Source: Bacteroidales bacterium (GTDB taxonomy: Bacteria; Bacteroidota; Bacteroidia; Bacteroidales; F082). Taken from it: DNA of 53,587 nt. Position 1 is the first letter of the stretch, and every line of letters begins with the position of its first letter. The position numbers and the translations under genes are program-made. The stretch lies in assembly GCA_016936505.1 (NCBI GenBank), contig JAFGXS010000050.1:1-53587 (forward strand), read 5' to 3'. Shown here in pieces: positions 31,228 through 38,336 of this stretch. Under the pieces are notes generated by a model, which was not told where the DNA came from, did no database searches, and worked only from the letters and a program-made list of their open reading frames with translations.

Positions 31228-32194
31228 AGGCCCCATCAGTCAATTCATTACAGAACATTACAAACATTTTAATGCCGCTGCTTTGGTAGACGCTGCCAAA
31301 GGTTACGACGACCACATCAACAGTGGTAAGAAGATGATGATTGCTATGGCCGGTGCCATGAGTACTGCCGAACTGGGCAAATCGCTGGCTGAAATGATTC
31401 GTCAGGACAAGGTTCAGATCATTTCCTGTACCGGTGCCAACCTGGAGGAAGATATTATGAACCTGGTGGCGCACAGCCATTACAAAAGAGTTCCGCATTA
31501 CCGCGATCTTTCTCCAAAAGAAGAATGGGAACTGCTGGAAGGTGGTTTGAACCGTGTTACCGACACCTGTATTCCCGAAGAAGAAGCCTTTCGTCGTTTG
31601 CAGAAACATATTTTCAAGATATGGAAAGATGCGGAAGAAAAAGGAGAACGGTATTTCCCGCACGAATACATGTACAAAATGCTGCTTTCAGGTGTATTGG
31701 AACAATACTATGAAATTGACCCAAAAAACAGCTGGATGCTGGCCGCTGCTGAGAAAAATCTTCCAATTGTTGTTCCGGGCTGGGAAGATTCCACCATGGG
31801 AAATATTTTTGCTTCCTATACCATAAAAGGCGAGCTGAAAACTTCAACCATGAAATCGGGGATTGAATACATGAACTTCCTTGCCGACTGGTACACCAAC
31901 AATGCCGGTGACGAAGGCATTGGCTTTTTCCAGATAGGTGGAGGTATTGCAGGAGACTTCCCCATTTGTGTGGTTCCTATGTTATATCAGGATTTGGAAA
32001 GAACCGACACCCCATTCTGGAGTTATTTCTGCCAGATCAGCGATTCAACCACCAGTTACGGTTCCTATTCAGGTGCAGTTCCCAATGAAAAAATTACCTG
32101 GGGAAAACTGGACATCAATACGCCCAAATACATTGTTGAATCGGATGCAACCATTGTAGCTCCTTTGATTTTCTCTTACGTGTTAGGCTGGTAA
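31217..32194 (+). CDS. Deoxyhypusine synthase-like protein (probable polyamine aminobutyltransferase)
   Basis: 325 residues of the deoxyhypusine synthase family, which uses NAD to move a 4-aminobutyl group. The C-terminal motif EKITWGKL carries the lysine that forms the enzyme-imine intermediate in eukaryotic DHS, so the copy looks active. N-terminal MMIAMAGAMSTAELGK and FFQIGGGIAGDFPI are family NAD-region motifs. Bacteria lack eIF5A, so the acceptor is probably a free amine such as putrescine, giving homospermidine or a related polyamine. This is an inference from the family and the speA-speB operon. It is the last gene of the operon. Confidence 0.85.
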   Translation: MENKGPISQFITEHYKHFNAAALVDAAKGYDDHINSGKKMMIAMAGAMSTAELGKSLAEMIRQDKVQIISCTGANLEEDIMNLVAHSHYKRVPHYRDLSPKEEWELLEGGLNRVTDTCIPEEEAFRRLQKHIFKIWKDAEEKGERYFPHEYMYKMLLSGVLEQYYEIDPKNSWMLAAAEKNLPIVVPGWEDSTMGNIFASYTIKGELKTSTMKSGIEYMNFLADWYTNNAGDEGIGFFQIGGGIAGDFPICVVPMLYQDLERTDTPFWSYFCQISDSTTSYGSYSGAVPNEKITWGKLDINTPKYIVESDATIVAPLIFSYVLGW

Positions 32195-32459
32195 ATCGGG
32201 ATGTGAGGAATGGATTTTTGATGTGAGATGTAGCGGGATGTCTGTGGAACAGTAAATCAAAAAATTCATGCTGGCGACGGTGTCTGCTGGTGACTGGTTC
32301 TCCTGCATTCGCCCTTGTTTGCAACGGGAGCACATTTTCTGGTTGTATTTTGAATGCAACAGTTCAACTTTTTCAAAGCCTGATTTCGACAATAGTTTTT
32401 GTCTTCCTGAGGCCTAAGACCAAAGATTTGCTCCAGATCATCTAATAACAACCTGATAT

Positions 32460-32576
32460 CGTCCTTATCGCGAGGAGGTAACCGACGAAGCGATCTTATT
32501 ACGTAAAAAGACTGGTTTTCAAACAGATTGCTTTGTTGCGCCGCCCGCATTCCTCCCAAAGCTCCGCGCAATGACG
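32460..32576. repeat. Dispersed inverted-repeat element of the CGTCATTGCGAGGAGC type
   Basis: The left arm CGTCCTTATCGCGAGGAGG...CGAAGCGATCT (from 32460) and the right arm AGATTGCTTTG...CCGCGCAATGACG (to 32576) form a long imperfect palindrome. Both arms resemble the widespread bacterial repeat that reads CGTCATTGCGAGGAGC...GACGAAGCAATCT. Copies here are degenerate. Confidence 0.6.
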
Positions 32577-32677
32577 CATTTTTTATTATTTTCTAATCAT
32601 CATTTATACAATGGTTTACGAAAAGATATCATTGATAAGGATACGACATCAAAAACATTTCAACTCCCTCCTGGCAA

Positions 32678-32735
32678 CAGCATGCGCTGGAGATTGGTTT
32701 CTCTTAAAGTCTAATCGTCAGCTTGAACCGGTAGA
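32678..32735 (+). repeat. 58-bp direct repeat, copy 1 (upstream of the endonuclease gene)
   Basis: Identical over 58 bases to 34110-34167, starting CAGCATGCGCTGGAGATTGG and ending GAACCGGTAGA. It contains an imperfect dyad (GCTGGAGATT at 32686 against AATCGTCAGC at 32713). In one frame it reads ACAGDWFLLKSNRQLEPVE. Confidence 0.9.
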
Positions 32736-32819
32736 ATTATTGAAAAGCAATCTGAATTAAAATATTCAGTTTCTTCATTAATTCATCACGATAAAGCAGT
32801 GAAAAACAGAATATACTGC

Positions 32820-32827
32820 TATATTTG
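32820..32827 (+). promoter_or_regulatory. -7 box TATATTTG of the endonuclease gene
   Basis: Exact TAnnTTTG, 71 bases before the start codon. An AGCAGT/ACTGCT inverted repeat (32795-32800 and 32815-32820) borders it upstream. Confidence 0.5.
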
Positions 32828-32897
32828 CTTCAATAAAGGGGGAAAAGGGATCGCAACTTTTAACACTCCTGATTTATTTAATTAATATTATTCTGAC

Positions 32898-34073
32898 ATG
32901 AGAAAGGTAGGTCTAATGCGCCTGTTTTTCGTCGTTTTTGCTGGTATGGCGGCCTCTGTTCTACAGGCTCAGATACCTGCGGGTTATTACGACGGGGCTT
33001 CAGGCAAAACAGGAGCTGCACTAAAAACAGCTTTGGCACACATTATTAAAGGGCATACAAAGTATACTTACGACTTTTTATGGACTTCATTTCAATACAC
33101 TGATGCCAAAGCCAACGGCACTGTTTGGGATATATACAGTGATAATCCGGGAGGTACACCTCCATACGTTTTTTACTTCATCACCAGTCAGTGTTCAACA
33201 ACACCTGGCTATGAAGGTGGATGCTATAACAGAGAGCACTCCTTTCCAAAAAGCTGGTTTGGTGCGGTAGAAAGCGACACTATGTATTCTGACATGTTCC
33301 ATTTGTACCCAACCGACAGTTATGTAAACTCGAGAAGAAACAACTATCCTTACGGAGAAGTAAATATTGAAGACACCACCTGGACTTCAGAAAATGGTAG
33401 TCGCTTGGGAACCTGTTCAGTAGCAGGATACGAAGGAACTGTGTTTGAACCCATTGATGAATACAAAGGCGACCTGGCACGAACCTATTTTTACATGGCT
33501 ACACGGTATGAAAGCCGTATTGCATCGTGGCAAAGCTATACAGGTGCTGATGCCGTGCTTGACGGCACCTCATATCCCTGCTATGACTCCTGGTTTATCA
33601 ATATGTTGCTGGCGTGGCATGAAGCAGATCCGGTGAGTCAGAAAGAACTGGACCGGAACGACAGCATTTATTACAAATACCAGGGCAATCGCAATCCCTT
33701 TATCGACCACCCCGAATATGCCCAATCCATTTGGGGCAGTCTAAAACCAGAACCTACCAACAACGCTACAGGTTTCTCTACACACAACATTGTACTGCAA
33801 TGGGAAGATGCCACCGGTGATGTTGTACCCGATGGTTATCTCATAAGAATGAGCAGTATAAGTTTTGATGCCATAACCTCCCCTACAGACGGAACACCCG
33901 TTAGTAATGATTCTTCCAACAAAAACATATTGTTTGGAGTAAAAAAATGTACCTTTGCTGATCTCACTCCGGGGACAACCTATTATTTTAAGATTTTCAG
34001 CTATAAAGGCAGTGGGACTTCCATAGATTATAAAACAGATAATGCACCACAAGTGAGTCAGCAGGCAAACTAG
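32898..34073 (+). CDS. Secreted endonuclease I family nuclease with FN3 domain
   Basis: 391 residues. A signal peptide (ending SVLQAQ) is followed by an EndA/endonuclease I domain (about 25-280) of the His-Me finger type: NREHSFPKSWFG at about 111-121 with the catalytic His, and MFHLYPTDSYVNSRRNNYPYG. A fibronectin type III domain follows (about 285-390, LTPGTTYYFKIFSYKGSG), very similar to the FN3 domain of the 993-residue protein at 22807. Related Bacteroidota proteins normally continue into a T9SS sorting domain. Here the frame stops right after FN3, 36 bases before the second copy of the 58-bp repeat, so the C-terminus may be lost. Likely role: degrading extracellular DNA. Confidence 0.88.
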   Translation: MRKVGLMRLFFVVFAGMAASVLQAQIPAGYYDGASGKTGAALKTALAHIIKGHTKYTYDFLWTSFQYTDAKANGTVWDIYSDNPGGTPPYVFYFITSQCSTTPGYEGGCYNREHSFPKSWFGAVESDTMYSDMFHLYPTDSYVNSRRNNYPYGEVNIEDTTWTSENGSRLGTCSVAGYEGTVFEPIDEYKGDLARTYFYMATRYESRIASWQSYTGADAVLDGTSYPCYDSWFINMLLAWHEADPVSQKELDRNDSIYYKYQGNRNPFIDHPEYAQSIWGSLKPEPTNNATGFSTHNIVLQWEDATGDVVPDGYLIRMSSISFDAITSPTDGTPVSNDSSNKNILFGVKKCTFADLTPGTTYYFKIFSYKGSGTSIDYKTDNAPQVSQQAN

Positions 34074-34109
34074 AAAACTATCGTCCTTCGTCCGCCTCGC
34101 TCCTGACGC

Positions 34110-34167
34110 CAGCATGCGCTGGAGATTGGTTTCTCTTAAAGTCTAATCGTCAGCTTGAACCGGTAGA
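34110..34167 (+). repeat. 58-bp direct repeat, copy 2 (downstream of the endonuclease gene)
   Basis: Exact copy of 32678-32735. Similarity continues about 10 bases upstream (CTCCTG in both). The hairpin CCAGC-ATGC-GCTGG lies at 34109-34122. Confidence 0.9.
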
Positions 34168-34226
34168 CTTTTCACAGGTTACATTCGATACAGAAATAGC
34201 TTTCTGTTCATTATAAAAACTTTGCT

Positions 34227-34234
34227 TACTTTTG
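34227..34234 (+). promoter_or_regulatory. -7 box TACTTTTG of the FakA-FakB fusion gene
   Basis: Exact TAnnTTTG, 26 bases before the TTG start codon. Confidence 0.45.
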
Positions 34235-34259
34235 CTCCGTTTTTTCTAATAATCAGAAT

Positions 34260-36056
34260 TTGAAAGAAAAAGAGCTCACACATATTGACGGCAATCAACT
34301 ATTTTTCAGTTTCCTTTCGGGAGCCTCAAAAATATTTGACAACCAGAACTACATCAACAAAATCAATGTTTTTCCTGTTGCCGATGCCGATACAGGAACC
34401 AATCTGGCTTCAACCATGCGGGCCATTGTTGAAACAGCAACACCCAGCCAGAGCGTAAAACTTACGGCTGAATCCATTTCAGATGCTGCACTCACCGGTG
34501 CCAGAGGCAACTCAGGAATCATTTTTGCCCAGTTTCTATATGGATTCAGTAATGAATTGAACGGTGAAGAAAAGCTTTCTATCAAGGGATTTTCTTCTGC
34601 TTCGAACCGGGCAGTGAAATATGCTTATGATGCCATTGCCGACCCCAAAGAAGGAACGATGATTTCTGTCATCAGGGAATGGGCCGAGTATCTGCACGAA
34701 TTACTGGAAAAAGAGAACATCAATTCTTATTACCACCTTTTAACAGAAAGTCTGAAAAAAGCATACGTTTCCTTGAAAGAGACCACAAAGAAAATGGACA
34801 AACTTGCCAAGGCAAAAGTAGTAGATGCCGGAGCCCAGGGTTTTGTCAACTTTCTGGAAGGTATGCTGGAATATTTCAAAACAGGGAAAACCCCTGACAT
34901 GGAATCGCTGAAAGCTGTAGTTATTGAAGCCGATGAGCACATCGATCACGATGAAATCACTTTCAGATATTGTACCGAAGCACTCATTAAGGGTGAAGAT
35001 CTCAGCAAAGAAAAAGTAAAGGGAATTCTGAACGGTTTCGGAGATTCAATGGTAATAGCCGGAGCCACTACCAAAATGCGTATTCACATTCATACCGATA
35101 CGCCCTGGCTTTTATTTGAGAAACTTTCAAAAATTTCCACTATCATTGCTCAGAAAGTGGACGATATGGTACTGCAAAATGATATAGCCGCTAATGCCAA
35201 AGCAAAAATTGGCCTGGTTACCGATTCATCTGTGGACCTTCCTAAAGATATGATTGAAAAATATCAGATTCAGGTTGTGCCGTTGAATATTCATTTCGGG
35301 GAAACCTATTATCTGGACGGCATTACCATGCAACCGGAACAGTTTTATACCCTGTTGGACAAATCTCCGGTTTATCCAACCACTTCACAGCCTTCATACA
35401 AGGATTTTTACAACCGTTATAATTACCTTTCCACTCATTTTGATTCTATCATAGGGATTAACCTAAGTGCTAAGTTGAGCGGAACATGGCAAAACAGTTT
35501 AAATGCTGCCAATAAAGTTTCGGAACAAACCGGAAAAAATATTGAGGTATTAAACAGCAAAAAGGTCTCTGCAGGAATGGGACTTATAACACTTCGTACA
35601 GCCAGGGCTATAGAAAGCGGAATGTCGCATGACGAGCTGGTGGCTATGATTCCCATGTGGGCGTTGAAGACCAAACAATTTGCTTCGCTGAAAACCTTAA
35701 AATACCTGATGAAAAGCGGACGCATCTCCCGCGGTCGTGGCTTAATAGGCAACCTGTTGAACCTTAAACCCGTAATTGAAGTAAACTCCAGCGGAGTGGT
35801 AGAAAACATTGGCAAAAAGATGTCAAACGCTAAAAGCAGGGAGCTGATGCTGGATCAGGCGAAACAATATCTGAAGGGCAAGAAACTGTGGGGTTATGCC
35901 ATCACTCATGCCAACAACCCTGAAACTGCTGATTGGCTGGCGATCAAAATGGAAGCTTTAACAGGCAAAAAACCTGAATTTACTTACACGGTTACGCCTG
36001 TGCTGATTGCCCATGTGGGCATCGGGAGTGTTTCGCTTTCGTTGATGCTTGAATAA
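34260..36056 (+). CDS. Fatty acid kinase fusion: DAK2/FakA domain plus DegV/FakB domain
   Basis: 598 residues that join two proteins usually encoded separately. Residues 1-200 are a DhaL/DAK2 kinase domain (INVFPVADADTGTNLAST, the Mg-ATP site, and LTGARGNSGIIFAQFL). About 205-310 is the FakA middle domain (YCTEALIKG, GDSMVIAGATTKMRIHIHTD). About 318-598 is a DegV/FakB fatty-acid-binding domain (GLVTDSSVDLPKDM, YPTTSQPSYKDF, LSAKLSGTWQNSL). FakB presents a fatty acid for phosphorylation by FakA, feeding acyl-phosphate to phospholipid synthesis. The start is TTG 34260, as no in-frame ATG precedes the kinase motif. Confidence 0.88.
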   Translation: MKEKELTHIDGNQLFFSFLSGASKIFDNQNYINKINVFPVADADTGTNLASTMRAIVETATPSQSVKLTAESISDAALTGARGNSGIIFAQFLYGFSNELNGEEKLSIKGFSSASNRAVKYAYDAIADPKEGTMISVIREWAEYLHELLEKENINSYYHLLTESLKKAYVSLKETTKKMDKLAKAKVVDAGAQGFVNFLEGMLEYFKTGKTPDMESLKAVVIEADEHIDHDEITFRYCTEALIKGEDLSKEKVKGILNGFGDSMVIAGATTKMRIHIHTDTPWLLFEKLSKISTIIAQKVDDMVLQNDIAANAKAKIGLVTDSSVDLPKDMIEKYQIQVVPLNIHFGETYYLDGITMQPEQFYTLLDKSPVYPTTSQPSYKDFYNRYNYLSTHFDSIIGINLSAKLSGTWQNSLNAANKVSEQTGKNIEVLNSKKVSAGMGLITLRTARAIESGMSHDELVAMIPMWALKTKQFASLKTLKYLMKSGRISRGRGLIGNLLNLKPVIEVNSSGVVENIGKKMSNAKSRELMLDQAKQYLKGKKLWGYAITHANNPETADWLAIKMEALTGKKPEFTYTVTPVLIAHVGIGSVSLSLMLE

Positions 36057-36105
36057 AACTATTATCGCCTCGATTAAGTTTTTCTAAACTAATTATAGAT
36101 TGAAA

Positions 36106-36193
36106 CTCCTCGCAGCAAAGCTGTCGAGGAATCCGATTCCGTCAAGGACTTTTTTAGTGTTTTGTTTGCTAACCCCCAGCAGAGCTGACGGGG
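36106..36193 (+). repeat. Two related hairpins, degenerate tandem repeat
   Basis: Hairpin 1 (36107-36130): TCCTCG-CAGC-AAA-GCTG-T-CGAGGA. Hairpin 2 (36173-36193): CCCC-CAGC-AGA-GCTG-AC-GGGG. The 24-base cores, including the following GGAATNCG, match at 19 positions. Both lie between convergent genes and might assist termination, but neither has a T-run. Confidence 0.55.
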
Positions 36194-36276
36194 AATGCGC
36201 TCACCGGAATTCAATCGCTGCCGAATACTATGGCGCTTATTTACCGCACTTTTTTTGCCCTGAGCTGCAACCAAAA

Positions 36277-36960
36277 TTAAAAACGATAAGAAAAACCAAA
36301 CATAAATGCCATTCCTGAATTAGCATTGGTGTTGTACTCCGTTACCTCTTTTCCCTGATCATTTGTATAAACCGTTTTGAATGTAACATACTCGGGTACA
36401 AAAAAATCAAATAAATAGCGGAATGAAAAACTCAGGTTCCAGAAATTTACACCGATATTAGGCCCCATATGAGGAGACATGTAAAAGTGCTTTCTGGGCA
36501 TTGCCCAGTAATATACAGCTGTTTTATTATACATGCTAATTTCATCGGAACCGCTCCCCTGGTGCCTTCCTATAAAGTTGAAGTCCAATCCGATAGTATA
36601 TCCTAAAAACAAAGCGGTTTCATTTCTTTTCCCCAACAAATTCACGTTCAGTTCCACAGGAATATAAACCGACTTAATTGCAAACTCAGACGAGGCCTGT
36701 ATATCCTGAAACAATCTATGATAATAGATACCCCCTTGAACACTATATGTTTGGTTTTTTAAGAACCGTTCGTAATACAGGCCAATAATTCTTCCATAAC
36801 TATGCCTTATAAAGGAGTTCTTGTTATTTCCAGGTAAATTGTTTTTCGGGGCTTTTGTATATGAACCGGCAAAAAAATCGAAACCAATGTTGTTTCTTTC
36901 CTGTGCATTGGCTGCCTGCAGCAGTGCCAATAAAATGAACGTTGTAATTATTTTTTTCAT
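36277..36960 (-). CDS. Outer-membrane beta-barrel-like protein, paralogue A
   Basis: 227 residues. A clear signal peptide (MKKIITTFILLALLQAANAQ) is followed by alternating aromatic strands ending FMFGFSYRF with a C-terminal Phe, typical of small outer-membrane barrels. It is paralogous to the next gene upstream: both share LLGKRNETALFLGY/LLGKNKETTLYAGY, FYMSPHMG/FYMAPHAG and a PE(Y/F)V...TEYNTN loop near the C-terminus. No catalytic motif is present and function is unknown. 23 bases separate the two genes, so they are likely co-transcribed. Confidence 0.7.
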   Translation of the reverse strand: MKKIITTFILLALLQAANAQERNNIGFDFFAGSYTKAPKNNLPGNNKNSFIRHSYGRIIGLYYERFLKNQTYSVQGGIYYHRLFQDIQASSEFAIKSVYIPVELNVNLLGKRNETALFLGYTIGLDFNFIGRHQGSGSDEISMYNKTAVYYWAMPRKHFYMSPHMGPNIGVNFWNLSFSFRYLFDFFVPEYVTFKTVYTNDQGKEVTEYNTNANSGMAFMFGFSYRF

Positions 36961-36983
36961 TTGTTTAAAATTTTAAACATGTA

Positions 36984-37646
36984 TTAAAAACTGATACCAA
37001 GTCCAAGGCCCAGGGTAATGCCCCAATGTTTATTGGTGTTGTATTCGGTTGTTTGTTTCCCGTTATCATCCTCAACCAATGTTTTGTACGAAACAAACTC
37101 AGGCACCAAAAAGTGAAACAGTCCCTGGAACGAAAAAAACAAATGTTTTAAATTAATGCCGGCCTGAATACCGGCATGAGGAGCCATGTAAAACTTCTTT
37201 TTTATTGTGATATCGCTTTCAAAATAATTGGGGCCAAAAATGAGTATACCGCTGCCGACACCCGTCAGTGAGGGAATGGCAAAATTAAGCCCCAGCCCGG
37301 CTACATAGCCTGCATAAAGGGTTGTTTCCTTGTTTTTCCCCAATAAGTCGCCGTTAAACTCAAGTGGCACATAAAAGGAGTAAACCGATGAAAATTGCCG
37401 GATAAAATAAAATCCTGTTTTCAAACCATAGGGTTTGGATTGAAACAACCGCTCATAACTAAGCCCGTACCCGGCACCCGAACTCCGCATGTAAGGGTTA
37501 TATTGGTTTAACGGCTTATTATATTTTGGTGTCATCACCACGTAGGAATAGGCCGGGTCCAGGCCTATTTTGTTTAAATACTCTTGTGCCAACAACAGGT
37601 TTCCTGTAAACAATAGAATAATTGAAACCATCAGTTTTTTCATCAT
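36984..37646 (-). CDS. Outer-membrane beta-barrel-like protein, paralogue B
   Basis: 220 residues from ATG 37646 (MMKKLMVSIILLFTGNLLLAQ, a good signal peptide). The frame stays open upstream to 37727, but that extra part is a lipoprotein-type leader remnant (separate entry), and two stacked export signals are implausible. The mature protein is strand-rich, ends GLGLGISF and parallels paralogue A in strand order and the TEYNTN loop. It looks like a tandem duplication with about one-third identity by eye. Function is unknown. Confidence 0.7.
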   Translation of the reverse strand: MMKKLMVSIILLFTGNLLLAQEYLNKIGLDPAYSYVVMTPKYNKPLNQYNPYMRSSGAGYGLSYERLFQSKPYGLKTGFYFIRQFSSVYSFYVPLEFNGDLLGKNKETTLYAGYVAGLGLNFAIPSLTGVGSGILIFGPNYFESDITIKKKFYMAPHAGIQAGINLKHLFFSFQGLFHFLVPEFVSYKTLVEDDNGKQTTEYNTNKHWGITLGLGLGISF

Positions 37647-37776
37647 TTTTATATTTTGGTTATTGATTCCATTATTTATTACACCGTCATCTTTTTTACA
37701 ACCAATAAAGATGATACTGCTTAGCATAATCGTTAAAAGAGATATTGTAATTTTGTTTTATGGTTTTCATTTTCAT
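37647..37776 (-). pseudogene. Remnant of a lipoprotein N-terminus fused in frame to paralogue B
   Basis: Reading minus from ATG 37776 gives MKMKTIKQNYNIS. A one-base shift then gives ISLLTIMLSSIIFIGCKKDDG, a lipoprotein signal with lipobox IFIGC and an acidic +3/+4. It runs in frame without a stop into paralogue B. No mature domain follows, so this is read as a truncated, frameshifted lipoprotein start. Confidence 0.4.
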
Positions 37777-38336
37777 AATTTTTAATGTCTTAAATAAATT
37801 GTACATCGCATGAGATTTGTTCAAGTGTTTTGTCCAGTTTCTGAAACAACCCATCACCAATGGGCTATCAGGAAAAGCAATTTTTTAGTGCTTTTGCATA
37901 ATTTCTCCTTTCTTTAACACATGTTGTATATTGGTCATATCGCACTTCATGTTTCTGAAAGGAGGTTTTTCTCCTCTCGTTTTTCTACAAAAAATCCTTT
38001 GGAAAATTCAATCAGGCTCGTTAGGATTTTCAGTTTTTTTTTGTTGTTCCAAGTCAAAGGAATGAAAAAAAAAACAAAGACCAAGCCTTTTGTTAATTAA
38101 TGTTAAATTTAGAAGGATTTTAAATTAGTTTTTATTTCAATGTTGGATTGATATCCATCGAAAACAGAACCCATTGGCACCAGCGTCTCATGAATAACAA
38201 TCCCCCCTCGCTTCACAAAGCCTGTCTAAATATCTTTTAATTGTTCTCTGGCACTCCGTAAACTAATTCTAAATATACTTTCCGAACAGGAGAAGCCTGT
38301 TTAATTTCCTAATTTTGCTGTTGAAATTACAGCACA
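37777..38336. other. AT-rich intergenic region with homopolymer runs
   Basis: About 560 bases between divergent genes. It holds long A and T tracts near 38030-38080, a weak CCCAT/ATGGG hairpin at 37850-37864 and the next gene's -7 box. No gene, RNA or clear repeat was recognised. Confidence 0.5.
38310..38317 (+). promoter_or_regulatory. -7 box TAATTTTG of the acyl-CoA synthetase gene
   Basis: Exact TAnnTTTG, 20 bases before the ATG, implying a very short leader. Confidence 0.5.

Larger units (their letters stand above)
32195..32897. other. Gene-poor region made of degenerate dispersed repeats
   Basis: 703 bases. It contains a degenerate AGDWF-type repeat near 32263-32310, the inverted-repeat element 32460-32576, the first copy of the 58-bp repeat (32678) inside a 49-codon frame at 32611-32760, and the endonuclease promoter (32820). 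The 101-codon minus-strand frame at 32266-32571 is read as translated repeat, not a gene. Confidence 0.6.

Noticed and set aside
32266..32571. 101-codon minus-strand frame as a gene
   Set aside because: Its first half translates the inverted-repeat element at 32460-32576 and the rest is degenerate repeat; no start region or domain supports it.
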